DNA from: Streptomyces iconiensis
Lineage (GTDB): Bacteria > Actinomycetota > Actinomycetes > Streptomycetales > Streptomycetaceae
Assembly: GCF_028657195.3 (NCBI RefSeq)
Contig: NZ_JANCPR020000007.1
Coordinates: forward strand, 62,001-126,000
Length of the DNA stretch: 64,000 nt
Reading direction: 5' to 3'
The translations under genes and the position numbers were made by a program. This document shows positions 33,207-41,285 of the stretch, piece by piece (the stretch's first letter is position 1; every line of letters begins with the position of its first letter). Below the pieces are notes generated by a model. That model had not been told where the DNA came from. It ran no database searches and worked only from the letters and a program-made list of their open reading frames with translations.

Positions 33207-33219
33207 GGAACGGAACGGG

Positions 33220-33717
33220 TCAGCCGCGTACCTCCTGCCAGCGCCAGAACTGGTCGGTCCATGGCCCGACTTCCTCCAGTTGCAGGATGGCGTTTCCTGC
33301 CTGATAACTCTGGCGGGTATTGATCACCAGGCCCTCATGTCCCAACGGGGCGATCACGAAGTCGGCCTGGGCGCTGTCCATCGAGATCAGGCGCCACAGT
33401 TGCTTTTCGCTCTTGCTGTCGGACTTGCGCGACACGACCGCCGCACCGTTCTCGGGAGTCTCTCCGATGAGGGAGAGGCTTCGGTCGAAAGCACCGGTGC
33501 TTTTGTCGTATGCGGCGTTCCTGATGCGTGCGACGCGGTCGCCGTACCCGGGTTCGGGGATGAACTCCCACTGCGACGGCTTGAACGGCGTCGTGGGGGT
33601 GTCGCGCCACACGACGGCCGGTACGTCGCTGTCGGACCAGCCGAATGGAGTGATGTGCATTCCGGTCACCGACTGGACGATCATTTGCGGGCCTTGGGGC
33701 AGGGGCAGGCTGACCAT
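33220..33717 (-). CDS. Ricin-type beta-trefoil lectin-like protein
   Basis: The protein has 165 residues and no signal peptide or membrane segment. Repeating units end in the trefoil Q-x-W form: SEKQLWRLISMDSAQ and GNAILQLEEVGPWTDQFWRW. GLVINTRQSYQAGNAILQ resembles ricin B-chain repeats, so binding of a sugar, or a fold of that type, is likely. I chose ATG 33717 because AGAGGAAG lies at a proper distance, although the frame extends upstream. It is divergent from the GH18 gene at 34371. Together they could handle the same glycan, but that is inference. Confidence 0.7.
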   Translation of the reverse strand: MVSLPLPQGPQMIVQSVTGMHITPFGWSDSDVPAVVWRDTPTTPFKPSQWEFIPEPGYGDRVARIRNAAYDKSTGAFDRSLSLIGETPENGAAVVSRKSDSKSEKQLWRLISMDSAQADFVIAPLGHEGLVINTRQSYQAGNAILQLEEVGPWTDQFWRWQEVRG

Positions 33718-34370
33718 GTGCTTCCTCTCGTCGGACAGACCGCACTTCTCGGGTCGAGGACCGAGCGGTCGCGTGTGCACGACGTGCCGGACCCTTCCGA
33801 GTCGCGGATTTACCAGGGAAGTTGAGCACCCGGCGGAGACGCTATGCGCGGGATGCACCTATCAAAGAGAGATGATCCGGCCATGACGGACTTGGCTGCT
33901 TTGGGGTAGTGGGGCGTTCCGAAGAAATCCGCCGACGCCACATGTGCGCCGAGGGGTGGCAAGCACAACTCCGTCCCGGCCCTCGCACCCCAGGGGCGGT
34001 GGTGGCCGGCATTCGGGGCGCCGGTGGGGGCCGCCGCCCCCCATGCATTCGGCTCGGTGTGCGATCGGTTTCCGGCCGAACCGCTCCCTGCCCGTACGGC
34101 GCACGCCTCGCGCGCCGACGCGAAGTCGCTGAGCGCTTACCCCACTCGCCTCCCTGCTGTTCCGCTGCCGTCCCTCGTCCGATGGGCGTCACCGACGTGT
34201 GCGTAGCGCTCGGTGCGGATTCGGGCATGCACCGGTCAGCCGAATGCTGTGCATGCCATGGATGCCGTGCCGTAGGAGAGGTCAACCGGCCGTTATGTGC
34301 CGGCCCCTGGCGAGCAGTGGGGAAGGCCGGGGCTTCGGTACGGAATCACGGTGGACAGGGGAGTTCTCAC
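33718..34370. other. Long divergent intergenic region
   Basis: About 650 nt between the lectin and GH18 genes. I see no supported gene on either strand; open frames have poor codon bias. Promoters for both genes should lie here. Confidence 0.45.
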
Positions 34371-35324
34371 ATGGTTGTTCCGCAGGAAAAGCGCATGGTG
34401 ATGTACTACCAGACCAAGCATCTGAGGGACGGAATCGGTCTGATCTCACCGGAGTTGATGCTCCGCCCCACTCCTGCCCTCACCGATCTCATCGTGGCCG
34501 CGGTGCATCTGAACCATCAGGGTCCCGTGCTGACCATCAACAACTGGGAGCCGCAGGACGCGGGTCACGATCAGATGTGGGAAGCCCTGGCCGTGACGCA
34601 GCGCGCCGGTGTCCATGTCCTCGTCCTCCTCGGCGGCGCCGCGGTCGGCACGTTCGCGCGCCTGGCGGAGGACTTCGAGAAGCACTACGGGGCGCTGCGG
34701 GATTTCCTCACGCACTACCGCCTTGACGGGGTGGACATCGACATCGAGGAGGAGGTCGAGGTCGGGCCGGTCAGGGAGCTGATCCTGCGGTTGCGGGAGG
34801 ACTTCGGGTCCACGTTCAAGATCACTATGGCGCCGGTCGCCAGGGAGCTGTGGGCGGTCGACGAGGTCGTCTTCAAGGGGTTCCGTTACCGGCAGCTGTA
34901 CCGGGAGTGCGGGGAGGAGATCGACTGGTTCAACGCCCAGTTCTACAACGGCTGGGGCTCCCTGCGTGACCCGGGTGACTACCGCAGGATCGAGGCGGTC
35001 TCCGCCGATCCGGACACGCGGATCGTCCCCCTCGACAAGGTCGTGCCCATCGCGCTGACCAACGAGAAGAACGGGGACCCGGCAAGCTACGTCGAGTTCG
35101 GCAGGCTCCTCAAGACCGTCAGGGAACTACGGGACACCCACGGGGCCGTTCTGCGGGGTATGGCCGGCTGGGAGTACTTCAACAGCGTCGTACCCGGGGT
35201 GGACGGGCCCTGGCAGTGGCCCCGACAGATCCAGGCCGCCCTGACAGCCGAACCCGAGCCGGTGCCTGTGCCGGTGCCTGAGCCGGTGCCCGAGCCGGGA
35301 CCGGGACCCGTGCCTGGCCTCTGA
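34371..35324 (+). CDS. GH18-family hydrolase-like protein, no signal peptide
   Basis: The protein has 317 residues. The GH18 catalytic signature DGVDIDIE is at residues 119-126, with the last Glu as proton donor, preceded by VHVLVLLGGAAVGTF (strand 3 region) and followed by FKITMAPVA and DWFNAQFYNGWG, all typical of chitinase or endo-beta-N-acetylglucosaminidase barrels. The N-terminus (MVVPQEKRMVMYYQ) starts straight into the barrel, so the enzyme looks cytoplasmic or is exported by another route. The C-terminus is a Pro/Val/Glu repeat (EPVPVPVPEPVPEPGPGPVP). GGGGAG precedes ATG 34371. Confidence 0.8.
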   Translation: MVVPQEKRMVMYYQTKHLRDGIGLISPELMLRPTPALTDLIVAAVHLNHQGPVLTINNWEPQDAGHDQMWEALAVTQRAGVHVLVLLGGAAVGTFARLAEDFEKHYGALRDFLTHYRLDGVDIDIEEEVEVGPVRELILRLREDFGSTFKITMAPVARELWAVDEVVFKGFRYRQLYRECGEEIDWFNAQFYNGWGSLRDPGDYRRIEAVSADPDTRIVPLDKVVPIALTNEKNGDPASYVEFGRLLKTVRELRDTHGAVLRGMAGWEYFNSVVPGVDGPWQWPRQIQAALTAEPEPVPVPVPEPVPEPGPGPVPGL

Positions 35325-35380
35325 CCGCCGCTCAACTGCGGGACCAGGGCGCCGCACCACCTCGACCGGCGGTGGGGCAT

Positions 35381-35416
35381 CGGCGTCCGTCCACCCTCGG
35401 GGGCGGACGGACGCCG
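35381..35416. terminator. 12-bp hairpin between convergent genes
   Basis: CGGCGTCCGTCC and GGACGGACGCCG pair around a 12-nt loop, between the ends of the GH18 gene and the XdhC-like gene. It probably serves both. Confidence 0.65.
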
Positions 35417-35521
35417 GGTGAGCGGGGCGGACTCTGCCTCCCAGCACGCGGACCCCGGCGGGCGACAACCCGTGACCGTCGTCCGCAGGGCCCCGGCCGG
35501 CCGGTTTCTTCCGGGCGGCCG

Positions 35522-36673
35522 TCAGGCGACCGCCGACACCGCAAGCGCGCCTCGCTCCGCCGTGTCGCGGTGGAGCGGGGTCCCCGAGCCGGTCAGCGGG
35601 ACGCCGGTTCCGCCGCGCCGGGCCGCGACGATCTCCGCCGCGATGGACAGCGCCGTCTCCTCGGGCGTACGGGCGCCGAGGTCGAGGCCGATCGGTGACC
35701 GCAGCCGGGACAACTCCGGCTCGCCCAGGCCGGCTTCTCGCAGCCGCCGGTTCCGGTCGGCGTGGGTGCGGCGCGAGCCCATCGCGCCGACGAAGGCGAC
35801 CGGCATCCGCAGCGCCGTCTCCAGCAGGGGCACGTCGAACTTGGCGTCGTGGGTGAGCACGCACAGCACCGTGCGCCCGTCGGTCGCCGTGCCCCTCAGA
35901 TAGCGGTGCGGCCAGTCGACCACGATCTCGTCGGCTTCGGGGAAGCGGGCCCTGGTGGCGAACACGGGACGCGCGTCGCACACGGTCACGTGGTAGCCGA
36001 GGAACTTGCCCGTGCGTACCAGCGCAGCCGCGAAGTCGATCGCACCGAACACGATCATGCGGGGCTGCGGCAGGCTCGACTCGACGAACAGCGTGAGCCC
36101 GCCGGGGCAGTGCGAGCCGTCCTCGGAGAGGGCGACGGTGCCGGTACGGCCGGCGTCCAGCAGCGCCCCGGCCTCGGCGACCGCCGTCCGCTCCAGCTCC
36201 CCGCCATTGCCGAGCACACCCTCGTACGATCCGTCGGCGCGTACCAGCAGGGGCCGGCCGAGGAGTTCGGCCGGCCCCTGTACGACCCGGGCGACGGCGG
36301 CCGGCTCGTCCCTGGCGGCGGCCGAGAGCGCAGCGCGGAACACCGCGTCGCCCGCGGCGTCGGCGCGAACCGGGGTGACCAGGACGTCGATGGTCCCGCC
36401 GCAGGTCAGACCGACGGCAAAGGCGTCCTCGTCGCTGTAGCCGAACCGTTCACGTACCGTCAGGCCGTCCTCCAGCGCCTGTACGCACAGGTCGTACACC
36501 GCGCCTTCCACACAGCCGCCGGACACCGAGCCGATGGCCGTGCCCGCGCTGTCGACGGCGAGGGCGGCCCCGGGATCGCGCGGTGCGCTGCCGCCGACGG
36601 CCACCACGGTGGCCACGGCGAAGTCCCGGCCCTCGGTCAGCCAGCGGTCCAGTTCGACCGCGATGTCAAGCAT
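35522..36673 (-). CDS. XdhC/CoxI-family maturation factor (PaoD-like)
   Basis: The protein has 383 residues. The N-terminal XdhC/CoxI domain has AVGGSAPRDPGAALAVDSAG, then GSVSGGCVEGAVYD. The C-terminal Rossmann domain has RMIVFGAIDFAAALVRTGKF, VTVCDARPVF and AFVGAMGSRRTHADR. Such proteins bind molybdopterin cofactor and help insert the sulfurated form into xanthine-dehydrogenase-type enzymes. I chose ATG 36673, which overlaps the stop of the molybdopterin-subunit gene by 8 nt. It is the last gene of a four-gene operon whose order matches a PaoABCD-type system. Confidence 0.85.
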   Translation of the reverse strand: MLDIAVELDRWLTEGRDFAVATVVAVGGSAPRDPGAALAVDSAGTAIGSVSGGCVEGAVYDLCVQALEDGLTVRERFGYSDEDAFAVGLTCGGTIDVLVTPVRADAAGDAVFRAALSAAARDEPAAVARVVQGPAELLGRPLLVRADGSYEGVLGNGGELERTAVAEAGALLDAGRTGTVALSEDGSHCPGGLTLFVESSLPQPRMIVFGAIDFAAALVRTGKFLGYHVTVCDARPVFATRARFPEADEIVVDWPHRYLRGTATDGRTVLCVLTHDAKFDVPLLETALRMPVAFVGAMGSRRTHADRNRRLREAGLGEPELSRLRSPIGLDLGARTPEETALSIAAEIVAARRGGTGVPLTGSGTPLHRDTAERGALAVSAVA

Positions 36674-38789
36674 CCACCGCTCCCGTGCCGGCCCGCAGCA
36701 CGCGGTCGGGCCGGATCGGCAGATCGCGGTGGCGTACACCGGTGGCGTGCCAGACCGCGTTGGCGATCGCGGCGGCGGTGCCCACGATGCCGATCTCGCC
36801 GATGCCGTTGATGCCGACGGGGTCGTCCGGGTCCGCGTCCTCGATCCAGTCGGCCTCGATGAGCGGTATGTCGGCGTTGCCCGCGATGTGGTATCCGGCC
36901 ATGTCGGCGCCGACATGGCCGCCGGACGCCTGGTCCCTGATCGCCTCCTCGTGCAGGGCCATGGAGAGGCCCCAGACCATGCCGCCGACGAACTGGTTGC
37001 GCGCGGTCAGCGGGTTGACGATCCGGCCTGCGGAGAAGATGCCGAGCATCCGCCGTACGCGTACCTCGCCGGTGCCGGGATCGACGGCGACCTCGGCGAA
37101 CTGGGCGCCGTACGTGTGCCGTTCCTTCGGCGGCAGCGTGGCGATGGCCGCGGCGGTGTCGGAGCGCGCCGTGACGCCCTCCGGCGGGATGACGGCGCCC
37201 GGGAGCAGCAGCTCGCGCAGTTCGGTGGCCGCCGCCATGATCGCCCAGGCCCAGGAGCGGGTGCCGAGCGAGCCGCCCGCGATGAACGCCTGGCCGAAGT
37301 CGCTGTCGCCGATCCGCACCCGCACGCGGTCCGGAGTGGTCTCCAGCGCGTCGGCGGCGATCAGGGTGAGCGCGGTGCGTGCGCCGGTGCCGATGTCCGC
37401 TGCGGTGATCCGCACGGTGAAGGTGCCGTCGGCCTCAGCCGTCACGGCGGCCGTGGACGGTCCGACACCCGCGTGGTACGAGGAGGACGCGGTGCCGGTG
37501 CCGAGCAGCCAGCGGCCGTCCCTGCGCACCCCGGGACGCGGGTCCCGGTCGGCCCAGCCGAACCTGCGGGCGCCCTCGGAGAAGCAGCCGAGCAGGTTAC
37601 GGGCGGCGAACGGCAGCCCGGAGAAGGGGCCGGTCTCGGGCTCGTTGCGGGCACGCAGCTCGATCGGGTCCAGGCCGCACTTCTCGGCGAGTTCGTCGAT
37701 CGCCGACTCCAGCGCGAACGACCCGGGCGCCTGGCCGGGTGCCCGCATCCAGGTCGGTGACGGTACGTCGAGCGGTATCACGTGGTTGACGGTGTGGTGC
37801 GCGTCGGCGTCGTACATCGTCCGGCCAAATCCGGCGCTCGACTCGACGAACTCGTGCACCTGGGAGGTGAGGCTCAGCGAGCTGTGCGCCAGGGCGCGCA
37901 GCCGTCCGTCGGCGTCGGCGCCGAGTCTGACCCGCTGCGCCGTGGGGCTGCGGTAGCCGGTGAGCGAGAACATCTGACGCCGGGTCAGTACCACACGGAC
38001 AGGGCGCTGGAGAACGGTTGCGGCCATCACGGCGGCCACCTGGTGGACGCGTACGCCCTTGGAGCCGAAGCCACCGCCGACGTGTTCGGAGATCACGCGC
38101 ACGGAGTCCTGGTCCAGCGAGAACATCTCGGCCAGTTCGCTCGCCACCCAGGTGCTGCCCTGGTTGGAGTCGACGACCGTGAGCCGGCCGCCGTCCCAGT
38201 GGGCCGTCGCCGCGTGCGGCTCCATCATGCTGTGGTGCTCTTCGGGGGTGGTGTACTCCGCGTCCAGTACGACGGCCGAGGCGGCGAGTTCGGCCGCCAG
38301 GTCGCCCTTCTCGACGGTGTCGGGCGCCGCGCCCTCCGCCTCGTCGTCGACGCGTGCTGCGCTGAACGCGACGTCGTGCGGCTCCTCCTCGTAGGTCACG
38401 ACGAGGGCCTCGGCCGCCTCCTTGGCCTGCTCTGACGTCTCGGCGACGACCAGGGCGACGGGCCAGCCCACATGCGGTACCCGATCGTGCTGGAAGACGC
38501 CGGCTGTCGGGTCGGGCTTGCCCAGCAGCCCGGCGTAGTCGGTGCTGACGCGCGGCGCTTCGCTGCCGTGGTGCAGTACGGCAAGGACGCCTGGCATCTC
38601 CAGTACGGGCCCGGTCTCCACCGAGCTGATCCGGCCGCGCGCGATGGTGGACAGCACCAGCCAGCCGTGCGCGAGTTCGGTGAAGGGGATGTCAGCCGCG
38701 TAGCGTGCGGCGCCCGTGACCTTGTCGCGGCCCTCGACGCGCGTGGTCGCTGCGCCGACGGAGCCCTTCGGGCGGGTGGCTGTGGTCAT
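36666..38789 (-). CDS. Molybdopterin-binding subunit of aldehyde oxidoreductase (PaoC-like)
   Basis: This 707-residue catalytic subunit belongs to the xanthine-oxidase superfamily. The N-terminal a/b hammerhead domain begins RVEGRDKVTGAARYAADIPF. Cofactor-binding blocks include VVDSNQGSTWVASELAEMF, EHVGGGFGSKG, APGQAPGSFALE and, near the C-terminus, INGIGEIGIVGTAAAIANAV, in which the Glu is the general base. The enzyme hydroxylates aldehydes or heterocycles with water as oxygen source. The sequence is complete, and ATG 38789 overlaps the FAD-subunit stop by 4 nt. It looks soluble here; unlike E. coli PaoA, the small subunit lacks an obvious Tat signal. The exact substrate is unknown. Confidence 0.9.
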   Translation of the reverse strand: MTTATRPKGSVGAATTRVEGRDKVTGAARYAADIPFTELAHGWLVLSTIARGRISSVETGPVLEMPGVLAVLHHGSEAPRVSTDYAGLLGKPDPTAGVFQHDRVPHVGWPVALVVAETSEQAKEAAEALVVTYEEEPHDVAFSAARVDDEAEGAAPDTVEKGDLAAELAASAVVLDAEYTTPEEHHSMMEPHAATAHWDGGRLTVVDSNQGSTWVASELAEMFSLDQDSVRVISEHVGGGFGSKGVRVHQVAAVMAATVLQRPVRVVLTRRQMFSLTGYRSPTAQRVRLGADADGRLRALAHSSLSLTSQVHEFVESSAGFGRTMYDADAHHTVNHVIPLDVPSPTWMRAPGQAPGSFALESAIDELAEKCGLDPIELRARNEPETGPFSGLPFAARNLLGCFSEGARRFGWADRDPRPGVRRDGRWLLGTGTASSSYHAGVGPSTAAVTAEADGTFTVRITAADIGTGARTALTLIAADALETTPDRVRVRIGDSDFGQAFIAGGSLGTRSWAWAIMAAATELRELLLPGAVIPPEGVTARSDTAAAIATLPPKERHTYGAQFAEVAVDPGTGEVRVRRMLGIFSAGRIVNPLTARNQFVGGMVWGLSMALHEEAIRDQASGGHVGADMAGYHIAGNADIPLIEADWIEDADPDDPVGINGIGEIGIVGTAAAIANAVWHATGVRHRDLPIRPDRVLRAGTGAVDA

Positions 38790-39778
38790 CGGGCGACCTC
38801 TTCGGTGAGTCGGGTCAGTTCGGCCACCACGAGGTTGCGCATCAGGTCCACCTTGTACGCGTTGTGCGGCAGCGGGCGTGCGGCGGCCAGTTCGGCGTCC
38901 GCAGCGGCGGCGAAGGTCTCGGCGTCGGCCGGTGCGCCGGTGAGGACCTCTTCGGCGCGACGGGCCCGCCACGGCCGGGAGGCGACAGCGCCGAAGGCGA
39001 GCCGCACCTCGCGTACGACACCGTCGCTGACGTCGAGCGCGGCGGCGACCGAGCCGATCGCGAAGGCGTACGAGGCGCGTTCGCGGACCTTGCGGTAGCG
39101 CGAGTGGGCGGCCACCTGCGCGGGCGGCAGGGACACGCCGGTGATCAGCGCGCCGGCGGGCAGCGCGGTCTCCAGGTGCGGGGTGTCGCCCACCGGGAGG
39201 TAGAACTCCGAGAACGGCAACTCGCCCGGCCCGTCGGCCGTTTCGTAGTGGACGACGGCGTCGAAGGCCGCGAGGCCGACGCCCATGTCGGAGGGGTGGA
39301 CGGCGACGCAGTGGTCGCCGGCGCCCAGGATGGCGTGGTTGTGGTGCTCGCCCTCGATGGCGGGGCAGCCGCTGCCGGGCGCCCGCTTGTTGCAGGGCTT
39401 GGTGACATCGGCGAAGTAGCCGCAGCGGGTGCGCTGGAGGAGGTTGCCGCCGACCGTGGCCATGTTGCGCAGCTGTCCGGAGGCGCCGGCCAGGACCGCC
39501 TGGCTCAGCGCCGGGTAGCTGCGCCGGACCTCCGGGTGGGCAGCGAGGTCGCTGTTGGTGACGGTCGCGCCGATGCGCAGCCCGCCGTCCGGAGTCGACT
39601 CGATGTCGTCCAGGGGCAGTTCACGGACGTCGACGAGGCGCGCGGGCCGCTCGACGCCGGTCTTCATCAGGTCGACGAGGTTGGTACCGCCGCCGAGGAA
39701 GCGTGCGTCCGGGTCGGCGCCGAGCAGCGCGACAGCGCCGGGCACGTCGTGCACACGCTGGTAACCGAACTCCTTCAT
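38786..39778 (-). CDS. FAD-binding subunit with 4Fe-4S motif (PaoB-like)
   Basis: The protein has 330 residues. The FAD domain shows FLGGGTNLVDLMKTGVERP and later VGGNLLQRTRCGYFADVTKP. It continues CNKRAPGSGCPA; the Cys set in RTRC-YF-D--KPCNKR-PGSGC matches the insertion that holds an extra [4Fe-4S] cluster in E. coli PaoB (YagS) and its relatives. This sets the enzyme apart from ordinary xanthine dehydrogenases. It passes electrons between the 2Fe-2S subunit and FAD. The start at ATG 39778 overlaps the upstream stop by 4 nt, so all subunits are translationally coupled. Confidence 0.88.
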   Translation of the reverse strand: MKEFGYQRVHDVPGAVALLGADPDARFLGGGTNLVDLMKTGVERPARLVDVRELPLDDIESTPDGGLRIGATVTNSDLAAHPEVRRSYPALSQAVLAGASGQLRNMATVGGNLLQRTRCGYFADVTKPCNKRAPGSGCPAIEGEHHNHAILGAGDHCVAVHPSDMGVGLAAFDAVVHYETADGPGELPFSEFYLPVGDTPHLETALPAGALITGVSLPPAQVAAHSRYRKVRERASYAFAIGSVAAALDVSDGVVREVRLAFGAVASRPWRARRAEEVLTGAPADAETFAAAADAELAAARPLPHNAYKVDLMRNLVVAELTRLTEEVAR

Positions 39779-40392
39779 GCCGCCACCTCCGCACCGGTGC
39801 CGGTGCTGGTCCGAGTGCCGGTGCCGGTCCGGGCGCCGGGGTCCGCCTGAGTGCTGGAGCCGGTCCGCGTAGCGGCGGCCCGTGCGACCGCTTCGACGAT
39901 CGATACGTAGGCTCCGCAGCGGCACAGGTTGCCGCTCATCCGCTCACGAATCTCGTCGGCGGTCAGCGGCGGTGGTCCGGCCTCGGGCCGGACGTCGTCG
40001 GTGGCGGCGCTCGGCCAGCCGGCCGCGTGCTCCTCGATCACCGCGACGGCGGAGCAGATCTGCCCCGGGGTGCAGTAGCCGCACTGGTAGCCGTCGAGGT
40101 CGAGGAATGCCTGCTGCACCGGGTGCAGCTGGTCACCGTCGGCCATGCCCTCGATGGTGGTGATCTCACGCCCTTCGGCGGCGACCGCGAGCTGAAGGCA
40201 GGAGACGCTCCTGCGCCCGTCGATCAGGACCGTACAGGCGCCGCACTGTCCCTGGTCACAGCCTTTCTTGGTGCCCGTCACATCGAGCCGCTCGCGCAGT
40301 GCGTCGAGCAGGGAGGTGCGATGGTCGACGGTCAGCGGATACTTCTCGCCATTGATGCTCAGAGTGATGGCGCTGGACGTTGATGGGGCCAT
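39775..40392 (-). CDS. 2Fe-2S subunit of aldehyde oxidoreductase (PaoA-like)
   Basis: The protein has 205 residues. The plant-type ferredoxin cluster motif is [17 protein letters not shown] with a further Cys in VSCLQLA. The all-helical domain carries the second cluster motif [15 protein letters not shown] and [12 protein letters not shown] chose ATG 40392 (AGAAGG upstream). No Tat twin-arginine signal precedes the domain, so the complex is probably cytoplasmic. The C-terminal 25 residues are a Thr/Gly/Arg-rich low-complexity tail. It is the first gene of the operon and lies divergent from a TetR regulator across a region with two matching palindromes. Confidence 0.9.
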   Translation of the reverse strand: MAPSTSSAITLSINGEKYPLTVDHRTSLLDALRERLDVTGTKKGCDQGQCGACTVLIDGRRSVSCLQLAVAAEGREITTIEGMADGDQLHPVQQAFLDLDGYQCGYCTPGQICSAVAVIEEHAAGWPSAATDDVRPEAGPPPLTADEIRERMSGNLCRCGAYVSIVEAVARAAATRTGSSTQADPGARTGTGTRTSTGTGAEVAA

Positions 40393-40537
40393 GATCAGCC
40401 TTCTCTCGCGAAACACGAAACACGGAACCAGAGACAGAAGACCGCGCCGTACCGGCGCAGGCATGATCGGTCAGTCGCTCGCTGTCGTTGCCGGGGCTAC
40501 CTCTCGGACCGTATGCGCAGGTATGGTGGGCCTAACT

Positions 40538-40582
40538 GGACAACTGTCCGCTACGCGAAAACCTAGCGGACAACTGTCCGCT
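40538..40582. promoter_or_regulatory. Two identical operator boxes 30 bp apart
   Basis: GGACAACTGTCC occurs at 40538-40549 and again at 40568-40579. In the second copy the symmetry extends to 18 bp (AGCGGACAACTGTCCGCT). They lie between the divergent TetR gene and the aldehyde oxidoreductase operon, three helical turns apart, and probably bind TetR dimers. Confidence 0.75.
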
Positions 40583-40624
40583 TAGCAAGGGACGGGTTCG
40601 GTCACGGGCCCGTGAGGAGGAGGA

Positions 40625-41206
40625 GTGCGGGAGAAGAAGAGCGCGCCGGTGCGCTCGGACGCGCAGCGGAATCGCGAACGCATCCTGAAAGTGGCCCTGG
40701 TCGAGCTGACGCACTGCGCGGACGCACCGCTCAGCGCGATCGCGAAGAAGGCAGGCGTCGGACAGGGCACGTTCTACCGCAACTTCCCCAACCGCGAGGC
40801 ACTCGTACTGGAGCTCTACAAGCACGAGATGCAGCAGGTCGCCGACGCGGCCCCCGAGTTGCTGCGGACGCGGGAGCCCGAGCAGGCACTGCGCGAGTGG
40901 CTGGACCGCCTCGCCCAGTTCGCCATGGCCAAGGCGGGCCTCGCGGACGCCATACGACAGGCCACCAGCGGACCCTGCGGCCAGACGAAGCCGGGCCACG
41001 CCCCCGTGGCCGAGGCGGCCGAACTGCTGCTCCGGGCCAACGAGGAGGCCGGCACGGTACGGCCCGGCGTGACCGGAGACGACTTCTTCCTCATCATCGG
41101 CGGCCTCTGGCAGATCAACCCCGACGACCCCGACCGGCAGCGACGCACCGCCCGCCTCCTGGCCTTCATCATGGACGGCCTGCGTACGGGGGCCTCCGGG
41201 GCCTGA
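40625..41206 (+). CDS. TetR-family transcriptional regulator
   Basis: The protein has 193 residues. The helix-turn-helix domain is RNRERILKVALVELTHCADA, then LSAIAKKAGVGQGTFYRNFP and NREALVLELY; GQGTFYRNFPNREAL is characteristic of a common Streptomyces TetR branch. The C-terminal domain ends in a typical dimerisation helix. GTG 40625 follows GAGGAGGA. The gene is divergent from the Pao-type operon, and the paired operators in between make it the likely repressor, perhaps induced by aldehydes. Its last codons fall within the first copy of a 58-bp tandem duplication. Confidence 0.9.
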   Translation: MREKKSAPVRSDAQRNRERILKVALVELTHCADAPLSAIAKKAGVGQGTFYRNFPNREALVLELYKHEMQQVADAAPELLRTREPEQALREWLDRLAQFAMAKAGLADAIRQATSGPCGQTKPGHAPVAEAAELLLRANEEAGTVRPGVTGDDFFLIIGGLWQINPDDPDRQRRTARLLAFIMDGLRTGASGA

Positions 41207-41285
41207 CTTGCCAAGATCGTCAGTCCGTATGGACGGCCTGCGTACGGGGCCTCTGCCTCCTGACCTGCGAAGATCGTCAGTCCGT
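41171..41285. repeat. 58/57-bp imperfect tandem duplication
   Basis: Copy one is 41171-41228 and copy two 41229-41285. Both begin ATGGACGGCCTGCGTACGGG and end AAGATCGTCAGTCCGT, with several substitutions between. The first covers the TetR C-terminus and stop, and the second reaches the end of the GH43 gene on the other strand. Confidence 0.85.

Noticed and set aside
33842..34285. Possible gene on the minus strand in the lectin/GH18 gap
   Set aside because: Arg/Pro/Ser-rich frame with no codon bias, no domain and no ribosome binding site.
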